Positions 17,783 through 25,127 of a DNA stretch of 64,000 nucleotides are shown here, in pieces (the first letter of the stretch is position 1; the number at the start of each line of letters is the position of its first letter). A program made the position numbers and the translations under genes. The stretch is from a virus: the IMG/VR virus record IMGVR_UViG_3300037278_000728, positions 16,397-80,396 of that record; one strand, written 5' to 3'. The notes beneath the pieces were generated by a model. The model saw only the letters and a list, made by a program, of their open reading frames with translations. It was not told the origin of the DNA and ran no database searches.

Positions 17783-17986
17783 ATGAAAGTGGGTGATATT
17801 GTAATTGTTAGTCATAATTCCTTTCGGATTACAGGAATTTATCTGGGCGGAGTTGGTACGCAGAATATAGTTGGTTTAGAATCATTGGGACGGTTTACGG
17901 GGTATGCCAATGGTGTTCCAGTTAAAGAAATGCTTGTACCGGAGGAGTTAGTAATTGCCGCCGGAGTTTATCGGCGTGTGGATTAA
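17783..17986 (+). CDS. Small beta-rich protein
   Basis: 67 residues (MKVGDIVIVSHNSFRITGIY..), an SH3-like or KOW-like small beta-barrel pattern; last gene of the uvsX-uvsY operon, directly before a bidirectional terminator. AGAGCATTAG precedes the ATG. Function unknown. Confidence 0.55.
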   Translation: MKVGDIVIVSHNSFRITGIYLGGVGTQNIVGLESLGRFTGYANGVPVKEMLVPEELVIAAGVYRRVD

Positions 17987-18001
17987 AATTATAAACATAC
18001 G

Positions 18002-18029
18002 AAAAAGCCACTCCTAGGAGTGGCTTTTT
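18002..18029. terminator. Bidirectional intrinsic terminator
   Basis: A-run, perfect palindrome AGCCACTCCTAGGAGTGGCT, then T-run. It ends both the rightward uvsX-uvsY operon and the leftward gene cluster at 18.1-19.95 kb. Confidence 0.85.
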
Positions 18030-18092
18030 CTCGTTCTAATTTAAGTATTAATAACAGGTTTAACATTTCTTGTAATTTTTTAGTTGCATATT

Positions 18093-18308
18093 TTAGCTCG
18101 AAAGTTTATTAATTAATTCAAGGTCGAGTCGGGTAGCATTTGGAAACCTCTGCTGTAATTCCGTAGCATAACGATGAAGTGCTCGGGTATTTAAATAGAC
18201 TGCTCTAGGATGATTTCTAGCTGAATCAACAATAATATTTTCTAAGATTCGATCCATTTTACCTAATAATTTTTCGCAAGCAAGGAATTTTATTTCACGT
18301 TTTTTCAT
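18093..18308 (-). CDS. Small early protein ending in LSS
   Basis: 71 residues, basic and helical, last gene of the leftward cluster. Its C terminus LELINKLSS resembles the ends of several small proteins here (RELINRLSE, RELIWKLSE, LLIIKLSR), suggesting one duplicated family. No function recognised. Confidence 0.6.
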   Translation of the reverse strand: MKKREIKFLACEKLLGKMDRILENIIVDSARNHPRAVYLNTRALHRYATELQQRFPNATRLDLELINKLSS

Positions 18309-18310
18309 TA

Positions 18311-18526
18311 TTACCTCGATAATTTGATAATTAAAAGAAAATTTAACATTTCTTGTAGCCTGCTATTTGCTTTTTTCATTTGATTATTATCAACATTATA
18401 ATCGATAAATTGAATAAAATCGCATAGCCGTCCGAGATCTAAGGAGGCGACACTATCGCAGGTATAGAGACCGAATAAATATGGCCGGATTTTATCATAG
18501 TATTCTTTTTTATTTTCAATGCGCAT
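18311..18526 (-). CDS. Small early protein, tandem paralogue of the next upstream gene
   Basis: 71 residues. EYYDKIRPYLF near the N terminus and KKANSRLQEMLNFLLIIKLSR at the end align with the neighbouring gene (EYLKIRGYLL .. DKANRILQSIRDLLLIIRIEQ). The two overlap by one base, so a tandem duplication is likely. Function unknown. Confidence 0.6.
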   Translation of the reverse strand: MRIENKKEYYDKIRPYLFGLYTCDSVASLDLGRLCDFIQFIDYNVDNNQMKKANSRLQEMLNFLLIIKLSR

Positions 18527-18843
18527 TATTGTTCTATACGTATGATTAATAAAAGATCTCGAATTGATTGTAAAATACGATTTGCTTTGTCGAGTTCTTT
18601 TTTTGAGAAGGTTCGATTTGTATTAAATTTTGTTCTATTGGTGAAGAAAATACCGCAATCAAACATATTGTCGAGCCGGTTAAATTTATTTCTAAAGAGT
18701 TTAAATCTCGGATCCGCATTGTCTAATGAGTAAATTAGAAAACTTTTCTCTAAAAGATAGCCTCGTATTTTCAGATACTCTTCTTGGTTGCTGACATTCC
18801 AGAAGTCGGCGTTTACTTTTTCGGATGAAGAGCGTTCTATCAT
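18526..18843 (-). CDS. Small early protein of the same paralogous family
   Basis: 105 residues. Related to the downstream gene through its EYLKIRGYLL segment and its helical C terminus. Overlaps the upstream gene by 4 bases (ATGA type). No known domain. Confidence 0.6.
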   Translation of the reverse strand: MIERSSSEKVNADFWNVSNQEEYLKIRGYLLEKSFLIYSLDNADPRFKLFRNKFNRLDNMFDCGIFFTNRTKFNTNRTFSKKELDKANRILQSIRDLLLIIRIEQ

Positions 18844-19103
18844 TCCGATAACCTATTAATTAATTCTCGGTCAATTCGTTCGAATGCAGACTGCCATGCG
18901 CTATCGGCGTTCTCAGACCATTCAGATAATCGAAGCATGCCTTTATATACACTATAGTCTCGAGAGGAAAATATAAATACGTCACGAAGATATTTTTCGA
19001 AATTTGGAATGCCGGCACAAATTGCAAAATTACTATTTCGCCAAAAAGAATAGTGAACGGCAATCGCATCTGGATAAATTTTCCGTACGTCACTAATTTT
19101 CAT
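18840..19103 (-). CDS. Small early protein ending in RELINRLSE
   Basis: 87 residues from the ATG at 19103 (MKISDVRKIYPDAIAVHYSF..), chosen over an upstream in-frame start because it overlaps the previous gene's end only slightly. YPDA near the start and AWQSAFERIDRELINRLSE at the end match the gene at 46109-46360 (YPDAKIY .. AWDKIQRELIWKLSE), so the two are dispersed paralogues. Function unknown. Confidence 0.6.
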   Translation of the reverse strand: MKISDVRKIYPDAIAVHYSFWRNSNFAICAGIPNFEKYLRDVFIFSSRDYSVYKGMLRLSEWSENADSAWQSAFERIDRELINRLSE

Positions 19104-19365
19104 CGCATTTCCAGTCGGGGTTGAGATAGGGATCGAAAGCGAGTTTAACCTCATGCTCTCGAATCTGATGTTTTAAATTATTAATTTCTTTGATAGTTGA
19201 AGGTCGATTAACGAGTTTCTTTTCTAGTTCAGAAATTTTATTCTGCATCCAGCCAATTTCATGTACACATCGCCGCCGACCTTCATTAGCACGCCGAATT
19301 CGAGCTTCACGCTCACACCAGCCGTTAACAAAATTTTTCATTCCATTGAGAAAATCGTCAGGCAT
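19093..19365 (-). CDS. Small coiled-coil protein
   Basis: 90 residues, highly charged; residues ~35-75 form a predicted coiled coil (WMQNKISELEKKLVNRP, IKEINNLKHQIREHE). GAAAGGAA-type site upstream. Part of the leftward early operon; function unknown. Confidence 0.6.
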   Translation of the reverse strand: MPDDFLNGMKNFVNGWCEREARIRRANEGRRRCVHEIGWMQNKISELEKKLVNRPSTIKEINNLKHQIREHEVKLAFDPYLNPDWKCDEN

Positions 19366-19378
19366 TTCTATTCCTTTC

Positions 19379-19570
19379 TTAACTAGTGGTATGAATTACT
19401 TCACTGCCATCGGCCCGTTCGCAAAGATTAACGCTGATCTTATAAGCGAACTTGGGCTTTACTTTCAATTGCTCGGCGGCAAGTTTTTGCGCTTCGTACG
19501 TTGAATTGGCATAGATTTCAATTCGCTTGCTTCCATAAAAACATACATAGCCGCATTTTCCATTATTCAT
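19379..19570 (-). CDS. Small conserved phage protein
   Basis: 63 residues, MNNGKCGYVCFYGSKRIEIY.. A pattern of short strands with an Ala-rich helix (STYEAQKLAAEQL) that I recall from a small protein common in proteobacterial phages. It directly follows the preceding stop (one-base spacing). Function unknown. Confidence 0.6.
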   Translation of the reverse strand: MNNGKCGYVCFYGSKRIEIYANSTYEAQKLAAEQLKVKPKFAYKISVNLCERADGSEVIHTTS

Positions 19571-19951
19571 TTAGTTAACCTCCTGAATTATCCAAATTCC
19601 ATATTGCTTTTCGGCTTCGACTTCATCGAAATCTTCGAGAACGGGTACTTGGTCCTTGCTATGCGTTGAGTAGAATTTCTTTCTCCATAGATGAGAAAAA
19701 TATTTATTGTAATCTTCTCGTTGTTGAATAGTGATGCCGTCTAGCAAGGCGCCACCGAGCCGATTATATAAGGTTGGACATTTCGACCGTATCATAACTA
19801 CCCAGGCTCTGCAAGCACGAGAGGGTTTCGCAAATCGGCACCGCCAGAAAGAGGTCATCTCAACAATATTTTCCCAGGTAACCTGGGAAAAATCAAAATT
19901 GGGATTTGTTAAAATTTCACGACTCATTGGGTCAATTCTCGAATTGCTCAT
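19571..19951 (-). CDS. First gene of the leftward early operon, unknown function
   Basis: 126 residues from ATG 19951 (MSNSRIDPMSREILTNPNFD..). The longer in-frame extension runs through the promoter at 19980-20008 and is not credible. The middle contains SKCPTLYNRLGGALLDGI; mixed helical, no recognised domain. Leader carries a GAAGG site. Confidence 0.6.
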   Translation of the reverse strand: MSNSRIDPMSREILTNPNFDFSQVTWENIVEMTSFWRCRFAKPSRACRAWVVMIRSKCPTLYNRLGGALLDGITIQQREDYNKYFSHLWRKKFYSTHSKDQVPVLEDFDEVEAEKQYGIWIIQEVN

Positions 19952-19979
19952 ATACGCCTTCTTTCCTCTCACTGAAATA

Positions 19980-20008
19980 ATTATAGCAAATACCGGTACC
20001 AAATGCAA
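19980..20008 (-). promoter_or_regulatory. Early cassette promoter (leftward)
   Basis: On the minus strand: TTGCAT, 17-base spacer, TATAAT with TGC before it (extended -10), followed by TTATTTCAGTGAGAGG. It is nearly identical to promoters at 20434, 48161, 49206, 49560, 49797 and 62543. Confidence 0.85.
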
Positions 20009-20043
20009 CCGAAAACAAAGAAAAATACCAAAAAATCTTGCCC

Positions 20044-20166
20044 TTGAAAACAAAGGACTTAAATCGCCCTAATGCGCCCCTGCTATTTTAGCAGTACCTA
20101 GCCATGCCCAGACCCCTTAAAGGGCCATACGGCGCCATATTCGTGAAATCGGGCCTTTGTTTTCAA
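20044..20166. terminator. Intergenic inverted-repeat region between divergent promoters
   Basis: TTGAAAACAAAGG (20044-20056) and its exact reverse complement (20154-20166) bracket ~100 bases that contain smaller hairpins (TGCTATTTTAGCA at 20080-20092). CCTTTGTTTTCAA is the tail seen after other early-gene stem-loops. No gene lies here; it probably isolates the divergent early operons. Confidence 0.45.
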
Positions 20167-20191
20167 CAACCTGCAATCCGAAAAATAACGG

Positions 20192-20220
20192 TTGCAAACG
20201 GTATCGAAGTGCGCTATACT
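20192..20220 (+). promoter_or_regulatory. Sigma70-like promoter, leaderless configuration
   Basis: TTGCAA, 17-base spacer, TATACT ending at 20220; the ATG at 20227 is 6 bases later, i.e. at the expected transcription start. Confidence 0.7.
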
Positions 20221-20226
20221 TTTTAT

Positions 20227-20424
20227 ATGGTCATTGATATGAAGTCTCCGGAACAAGGCAATTGGTATCCTGCTTGCGGTGGTACCGAAACCCCATTCAT
20301 TTCACGCTCTGGAAAACGATTGCAATATATGTACCAGCCCAGAACAGGAAACCACGCATATATGGATGTGGATTGCGATATGATTATTACTGATGAAGAA
20401 GCCAGGGCGTATATGGCCTGGTAA
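20227..20424 (+). CDS. Small early protein, probably leaderless
   Basis: 65 residues (MVIDMKSPEQGNWYPACGGT..). The start at 20227 is chosen because the longer frame runs back through the promoter. No Shine-Dalgarno precedes it; ATG falls at the predicted +1. Mainly beta, ends in a DEEARAYMAW helix. Function unknown. Confidence 0.6.
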   Translation: MVIDMKSPEQGNWYPACGGTETPFISRSGKRLQYMYQPRTGNHAYMDVDCDMIITDEEARAYMAW

Positions 20425-20433
20425 ACTTTTCGG

Positions 20434-20462
20434 TTGCATTCGGTACCGGTATTTGCTATAAT
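20434..20462 (+). promoter_or_regulatory. Early cassette promoter
   Basis: TTGCAT, 17-base spacer, TATAAT preceded by TGC, then TTATTTCAGTGAGGAG containing the ribosome-binding site of the gene at 20485. Confidence 0.85.
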
Positions 20463-20484
20463 TATTTCAGTGAGGAGATCAGAT

Positions 20485-20679
20485 ATGACGCTTGCCAAAG
20501 TAAAAGACTCCTGGGAACCACTTGCAAAAGAGCCGATCGAAGTCAATATTATCGGGGGCGTGGTGTATGCTTTTGGCTCCGAACTTGCAATGTTGAGATT
20601 AGAGCACGAAATGAGAATTGGCCGAGCAAGATATTCAACAAATCGAAAATCCTGGTCATATTGCACTGATCGAGCTTGA
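20485..20679 (+). CDS. Small conserved phage protein
   Basis: 64 residues from the ATG after GTGAGGAG. The block VNIIGGVVYAFGSELAMLRL followed by ARYSTNRKSWSY is a pattern I recall in small proteins of unrelated phages. Its TGA stop lies inside the -35 box of the next promoter. Confidence 0.65.
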   Translation: MTLAKVKDSWEPLAKEPIEVNIIGGVVYAFGSELAMLRLEHEMRIGRARYSTNRKSWSYCTDRA

Positions 20680-20704
20680 CATTTAATCGGTAGTTTGCTA
20701 TACT
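20676..20704 (+). promoter_or_regulatory. Sigma70 promoter overlapping the upstream stop codon
   Basis: TTGACA (20676-20681), 17-base spacer, TATACT with extended -10 TGC. The TGA stop of the preceding gene (20677-20679) is part of the -35 box. Confidence 0.8.
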
Positions 20705-20761
20705 GATTATGTTGATTGGGTAACACGGTAATTGCTGCAGAAGCAGCAGAAAGGTTTCAAA

Positions 20762-21175
20762 ATGAACTCTTTTTCAAGGTACGATGTGCAAACTCTTCGG
20801 CGTGATATTGATGCTGCCCTTGTTGCTGTTGCCGCAAAGCACGGGGTTAATATTTCGTTGGGCAATTGTCGGTTCACGTTAACCGAAGCACGTTTTGCAA
20901 AGTTGATCGTTCATCCGAAATCGATTGCTACTATCGTAACTGCCGGGTCCTCCTCGGTTGTAGATTCACCGGAAGCGCGTGAATATCAGTCGCTCGCATA
21001 TATGTTCAACTTGCCAAAGGATGGGTTGGGAAAGACGTTTATGTCGCTGGGCAAGATGTTTACTATTGCTGGATTGAAATCTTCTCGGCGTAAGTATCCT
21101 GTTAGTGCCGTTAGTTCTACTGGCCGCCGTTTTAAGTTCACCGCTGAACAGGTTCGGAATGGACTGGTGAAGTAA
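20762..21175 (+). CDS. Conserved phage protein of unknown function
   Basis: 137 residues from ATG 20762 (MNSFSRYDVQTLRRDIDAAL..), with AGAAAGG 8 bases upstream. The segment LRRDIDAALVAVAAKHG and VNISLGNCRFT is typical of a small phage family seen in many large myoviruses. No catalytic motif. One-base overlap (TAATG) with the next gene. Confidence 0.65.
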   Translation: MNSFSRYDVQTLRRDIDAALVAVAAKHGVNISLGNCRFTLTEARFAKLIVHPKSIATIVTAGSSSVVDSPEAREYQSLAYMFNLPKDGLGKTFMSLGKMFTIAGLKSSRRKYPVSAVSSTGRRFKFTAEQVRNGLVK

Positions 21176-21441
21176 TGGCAAAAATGCATTCTGCACTTTC
21201 TGTAAGATTTGCTTTGCGATCTTATCATTATCGAACTAACGAACCGGGGCATTTGTGTACGATTGGCCCATACGTATCCGCAAAAAAGGCGGCAACCGAA
21301 TATGCGGCGTTTGTTGCTAACATTTTTGACCACCTTTATTCAGGAGAAGTGTATCATTGGGATAAATCGATTTGGCAGGCGAGATACGAAAAGGCATATC
21401 GTCGTTCTCTCAAAGTTTTTCTAGCAATGGGGATGAAGTAA
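21175..21441 (+). CDS. Small early protein
   Basis: 88 residues, basic and aromatic (YHYRTNEPGHLCTIGPYVSA..); coupled by TAATG overlaps at both ends. No recognised family. Confidence 0.6.
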   Translation: MAKMHSALSVRFALRSYHYRTNEPGHLCTIGPYVSAKKAATEYAAFVANIFDHLYSGEVYHWDKSIWQARYEKAYRRSLKVFLAMGMK

Positions 21442-21719
21442 TGACTTCGAACGAAATTAAGAGAATTATTGTCGATACCTGTAGGAGTGAACCAGATGAG
21501 GTTAATCGACTAGCTTGCGAGCTAATGGGCGGTCACGTAGACTGGGTTGCTAATGGTTTTGTTTTTCAAGAACGATACTGGAAGCGGATATCTAAAAGAA
21601 AAGCGTTGTTTGGATTTGTACGAGTTTTTTCTCATTGCGGGTTATATGCGATAGTGCATACCGATGTATCGGACGCTAATATTTTACATATTCGAATTGA
21701 AAAGGAAATAGAATGCTAG
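21441..21719 (+). CDS. Small early protein
   Basis: 92 residues from the ATG in the TAATG overlap at 21441 (MTSNEIKRIIVDTCRSEP..). Helical N-terminal half, beta-like C-terminal half. Overlaps the following gene by 7 bases. Function unknown. Confidence 0.6.
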   Translation: MTSNEIKRIIVDTCRSEPDEVNRLACELMGGHVDWVANGFVFQERYWKRISKRKALFGFVRVFSHCGLYAIVHTDVSDANILHIRIEKEIEC

Positions 21720-22570
21720 GCGAAATTTTACAAGTCGGAGATATGGTTGTTCTTAACGTGCCGCAGGAAAATCGTGAATGGGGATATAATCCCTATCCTG
21801 ATGGCACCATCGCTACATTTCTCAGATTTTCTGAAATTGCTTACGGCTGGGCAAACTTTTATGGCGTTGAGCCTGGAATGTATGAAAATACATCGTGGGC
21901 ATATTTTCGAAAAAATTGTGAGGAAATTTGCGAATATACCGGAAGAGCTGAAATGCTCGATGCCGCCGAAGCCAAACGTCGCGACAAATCCATGCGTGAT
22001 ACTAAAGGTCGGCTGCAATATGTTAAGAAGCGATTAAGCGATCTTCCCATGACCGCTTTCATTGAGGGAGATTTTGTAACTTCCCCGGATATTATTGCAT
22101 CAGTTGACTATCCCAACAATGAAGCTATTATTGCCCAGGTTCATTACGATTATATCGGTCAATTTTGCGCAGACGGGGTAACACCCATGCCTACGTATAG
22201 TCTCACAAACGAGCCAAATAGTTGGACTTCGGGAATTAATCATGCAGAAGAATTGCAACTAACTCTTGTTCGGCGCGGAAATGTCTGGAAGTATCGGCAT
22301 GGTGAAAATATTGATTGGAAGAATGATGAAGAACATGCCTCCTTCCTTAATTCATTGGGGCTGGCACGAGAAGTAAGAAATCCGGTTAACGATTTGTATT
22401 TATGGACCAAGGAAGAAGCCGTGCAAGCGTTGAAGGATAACATCGGTGATTGTATTTGCGTTGACAATGGAATGTTTGGCTCACCCCCTCGTACTTCTGT
22501 AAAGCAATTCGATAATCGTTCATTGGGCGATCGAATTCGGCTGAAGACTATTGCCGGATTTACAGAATAA
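21713..22570 (+). CDS. Early protein of unknown function (285 aa)
   Basis: 285 residues. Begins LQVGDMVVLNVPQENREWGY, a small beta-barrel-like start, and has a second beta segment around residues 115-150 (FIEGDFVTSPDIIASVDYPN). Trp/Tyr-rich throughout; no catalytic motif, signal or membrane segment. Largest member of the 20.2-23.2 kb early operon. No family recognised. Confidence 0.65.
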   Translation: MLGEILQVGDMVVLNVPQENREWGYNPYPDGTIATFLRFSEIAYGWANFYGVEPGMYENTSWAYFRKNCEEICEYTGRAEMLDAAEAKRRDKSMRDTKGRLQYVKKRLSDLPMTAFIEGDFVTSPDIIASVDYPNNEAIIAQVHYDYIGQFCADGVTPMPTYSLTNEPNSWTSGINHAEELQLTLVRRGNVWKYRHGENIDWKNDEEHASFLNSLGLAREVRNPVNDLYLWTKEEAVQALKDNIGDCICVDNGMFGSPPRTSVKQFDNRSLGDRIRLKTIAGFTE

Positions 22571-22580
22571 GGATATAGCG

Positions 22581-22661
22581 ATGCTGCTACTTATTCGAAT
22601 TGCAAAGGAAGTTATGATTATCGAACTTTCTGAATTTCTCGTTGCAAAATTATCAACATGA
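22581..22661 (+). CDS. Very small ORF (26 aa)
   Basis: MLLLIRIAKEVMIIELSEFL.. ending AKLST, preceded by AAGGA and overlapping the next gene by ATGA. Its hydrophobic sequence and LS-type ending resemble the C-terminal tail of neighbouring small proteins, so it may be a stand-alone or remnant tail. Weak support. Confidence 0.35.
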   Translation: MLLLIRIAKEVMIIELSEFLVAKLST

Positions 22662-22885
22662 CAAATTATACAATTACCAACTTATCAGACTGGCCGGCAA
22701 TCTTACATAATTTACTCGAAATTGCGGATGGCGTGCTATTTATTAATACCGATTTATATAAAATTACATGCGTAATTTCGAAATGCAGATTGTTCAATCT
22801 TATCAGCCCATACGATATCGAATATATTAATTCAATTATTGCCGACCTGTATAGCAAAATATTAATTGAAAGGATGCAATGGTAA
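22658..22885 (+). CDS. Small early protein
   Basis: 75 residues (MTNYTITNLSDWPAILHNLL..), helical. Overlaps both neighbours. May belong to the paralogous group of small proteins with a hydrophobic C-terminal helix (YSKILIERMQW). Function unknown. Confidence 0.55.
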   Translation: MTNYTITNLSDWPAILHNLLEIADGVLFINTDLYKITCVISKCRLFNLISPYDIEYINSIIADLYSKILIERMQW

Positions 22886-23166
22886 AAAAAGAACACCTCC
22901 AGGAATTGCGTAGTAAAGTTAATGACCTAGAAAAAAGCATTCGGCTAATTTGCCCCACCTATTATTGGGAAACCGGCGTGAAAATTTCTCTGTGGAGGAA
23001 GCATATTCTTTTTGAAAGATTTATGACACACAAAAAAAGTGCCGATAAGTTTTTTCGAACATGCTGCAATATGAGCAAAAAAGATCGGAATATTAATTAT
23101 CGGAAAATTTCAACTGATATTGATATTTTAAATAATGACGTTTTAATTTTTAGACTGTCGGAGTAA
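22879..23166 (+). CDS. Small early protein ending in LSE
   Basis: 95 residues, basic (VKKEHLQELRSKVNDLEKSI..), C terminus IDILNNDVLIFRLSE matching the LSE-tail family at 18.1-19.1 and 46.1-46.4 kb. Last gene before a leader with its own Shine-Dalgarno. Function unknown. Confidence 0.6.
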   Translation: MVKKEHLQELRSKVNDLEKSIRLICPTYYWETGVKISLWRKHILFERFMTHKKSADKFFRTCCNMSKKDRNINYRKISTDIDILNNDVLIFRLSE

Positions 23167-23250
23167 ACTAAAAGCTAAATAGAGTGTGTCAAAATAAAAA
23201 TCGAATTAAAGTTTGTATAAGCATTTTATTCGGAATGCTAAAGGAGCGGT

Positions 23251-24042
23251 ATGATGTCTTATAGTAATCAATTTGTATCTGCAATTAAAGTTCATGGAAA
23301 AATTCTAAGAGAAAACAATTCAACCGTAGCTCTCCCGTTCGGAGCAGAATATACAATTTTGCTTAAGAACTTGAAATCTGTGCGAGCACTTGTTGAAGTA
23401 ACAATCGATGGTGAATCAGCTACCGGTGGGGAAAAATTAATCCTTCAACCAAATTCTGAATTAGATTTTGAACGAACTATTCGAAATCGAAATTTCGATG
23501 CTGGCAATAAATTTAAATTTATTGAAAGAACAGAGACTATCGAGAAAAATCGAGGTATCGGTGCTTCTGATGGCCTGATTCGAATTGAATTTTGGACAGA
23601 AAAAATTAAGCCAATTCCGCAGTGGAACTCAGATATTTGGTCCACTAAAAATACAGATTATCCTAACTATCCACATTGGGGTAGATATACAATGTGCCGG
23701 TCAGTAATTCCCCAAGCGGATTATGTTTATGCAAAATGTGCGGATGAGCAATCTACCACTCTTTCCACACAAAATTTTTCATCTTCGGCTAGCACTATTA
23801 CTGCACAAGGAATAACCGTGCCCGGTAGTAAGAGCGATCAGAAATTTGTTGAAGGTGCTTGGTTCGAAACGGAACAGGAATCGGTCGTATTTGTTTTTCA
23901 ATTAGTTGGAAAAATTTCAAATCAAGAAGTTGTTAACCCTATTACCGTTGATGTTAAACCTACTTGTATTACTTGCGGTAAATTAAATAGAGCAACAAAT
24001 AAATTTTGTTCCGAATGCGGTACTTCTTTAATTTTATTCTAA
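23251..24042 (+). CDS. Conserved phage protein with C-terminal zinc ribbon
   Basis: 263 residues (or 262 from the second ATG at 23254), AAAGGAG upstream. The first ~120 residues look like a beta-sandwich: RALVEVTIDGESATGG, LILQPNSELDFERTI, NKFKFIERT, GASDGLIRIEFW. A Ser/Thr-rich linker follows, then a 4-Cys zinc ribbon at the C terminus (CITCGKLNRATNKFCSECG). I recall related zinc-ribbon proteins in other large phages but no function. A strong terminator follows. Confidence 0.65.
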   Translation: MMSYSNQFVSAIKVHGKILRENNSTVALPFGAEYTILLKNLKSVRALVEVTIDGESATGGEKLILQPNSELDFERTIRNRNFDAGNKFKFIERTETIEKNRGIGASDGLIRIEFWTEKIKPIPQWNSDIWSTKNTDYPNYPHWGRYTMCRSVIPQADYVYAKCADEQSTTLSTQNFSSSASTITAQGITVPGSKSDQKFVEGAWFETEQESVVFVFQLVGKISNQEVVNPITVDVKPTCITCGKLNRATNKFCSECGTSLILF

Positions 24043-24044
24043 TT

Positions 24045-24076
24045 AAAAATGCCAGTGAGTTAATCACTGGCATTTT
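24045..24076 (+). terminator. Intrinsic terminator
   Basis: Stem AAAATGCCAGTGA / TCACTGGCATTTT with a 5-base loop and flanking A/T runs, immediately after the zinc-ribbon gene and before the uvsW promoter. Confidence 0.8.
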
Positions 24077-24121
24077 ACTTTCTTAATATTTTGTGAGCCG
24101 CCCACCTCTATGTATAACGTC

Positions 24122-24150
24122 TTGACATAGTAGTACATGAATGTTATAAT
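24122..24150 (+). promoter_or_regulatory. Consensus sigma70 promoter of uvsW, leaderless
   Basis: TTGACA, exactly 17 bases, TATAAT (24145-24150), with TGT before the -10. The ATG at 24158 is 7 bases after the -10, so the transcript should begin at or one base before the start codon. Confidence 0.85.
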
Positions 24151-24157
24151 TAATAAC

Positions 24158-24703
24158 ATGACAGCAGAAAATAAACATTGCATTTTGCAAATTCATAATG
24201 AGGTGGAATGCACCTTTATTGGATTGCCTCCAGAAATTAGAAAATATTTATACGAAAAAAGCAAGATTTTTAATCCAGCAAATCGTTGGATTCCTGCCGT
24301 ACGAATGGGACGCTTTGATGGTAAGCAAGCCTTTTTTACTATGGGCGGGAAAACGTTTGTTAATTTGCTACCGAAGCAACTTGAATATCTGATATATAAA
24401 GGATATGATGTTGAAATTGAAGATAAACGAACATATAATCGTGATTTTCAATTTGATCCTATTGATAATAATTTTTTCGCTGGACAAGTATGGCCGAAAG
24501 AGCATCAAATGGCAGGCGAGACGGTCATTTTAAGAGATCATCAGACTACCGCAATTAATATTTTCTTACAAAATTTACAAGGAATTTCCCAATTACCAAC
24601 GAGTTCCGGGAAATGTTTAGATTTTGATACCCTGCTCGATATTGAAATTGATGAAAATTCTGATTTTGGCAAATATTTATTAAATTTTATTAATCCTGCT
24701 TAA
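24158..24703 (+). CDS. uvsW: UvsW helicase N-terminal fragment fused to a 29-residue split-intein N-half
   Basis: 181 residues from ATG 24158 (an upstream in-frame start lies inside the promoter). Residues 1-152 are the N-terminal domain and P-loop of a UvsW-type helicase (LRDHQTTAINIFLQNLQG, QLPTSSGK). Cys153 (codon 24614) starts intein sequence CLDFDTLLDIEIDENSDFGK.. that stops after 29 residues. The partner half is at 25075. Splicing would join Lys152 to the Ser after HN, rebuilding TSSGKS and giving a ~493-residue UvsW (T4: 503), a branch-migrating helicase of recombination and replication restart. Confidence 0.85.
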   Translation: MTAENKHCILQIHNEVECTFIGLPPEIRKYLYEKSKIFNPANRWIPAVRMGRFDGKQAFFTMGGKTFVNLLPKQLEYLIYKGYDVEIEDKRTYNRDFQFDPIDNNFFAGQVWPKEHQMAGETVILRDHQTTAINIFLQNLQGISQLPTSSGKCLDFDTLLDIEIDENSDFGKYLLNFINPA

Positions 24704-24733
24704 TAGCATTATTACCAACAGGAGCAGGAAGAT

Positions 24734-25127
24734 ATGGAAATTAGCGAATTAATTAAAAAATATAGTGAGAAAATTTGGCTGAATATTTGTCGAAGAAATA
24801 ATATTGATTGCTGGGATCTAGTAGATTATTTAGGAAGTAAGGTTTACCGCACAATCATTAACTTATTTTTATGATACCGTGAATCCCGAGAATTTAAAAA
24901 TATCATACAACGATAATCATGTAGATCATATATTTTCAAGACATCACGGATTTATGTTTTCGATCCCACCCGAAATAATAGGGTCATATATAAATTTAAG
25001 AGTAATTTCAGCTAAAGAAAATCATTCAAAAGGACCACGATCAGATTATACAGTAGAACAATTACAGGAGTTATATGAAATTGTCGATGAAAATTGGCAC
25101 CTTATTGTCAGCAATGCAATCGTATAA
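24734..25127 (+). pseudogene. HNH homing endonuclease between the uvsW halves, broken by one frameshift
   Basis: AGGAAG before ATG 24734 starts MEISELIKKYSEKIWLNICR.., which stops at 24872-24874. The next frame then continues (YFYDTVNPENLKISYNDN..) into an HNH core: HVDHIFSRHHGF, IPPEIIGSYINLRVISAKEN, HSKG, ending at 25127. A single-base shift between about 24835 and 24870, near a T5 run, separates the two parts. It may be decay, programmed slippage or a sequencing error. The location matches the endonuclease slot between split-intein halves. Confidence 0.65.

Noticed and set aside
19571-20053. Long versions of early proteins starting upstream of the promoters (e.g. to 20053, and similar at 20434, 48161, 49188, 49797, 62571)
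   Set aside because: The extra N-terminal residues are translations of the promoter and leader itself (a recurrent FAIIISV string from the TATAAT region), so the later ATGs after GTGAGGAG are used.
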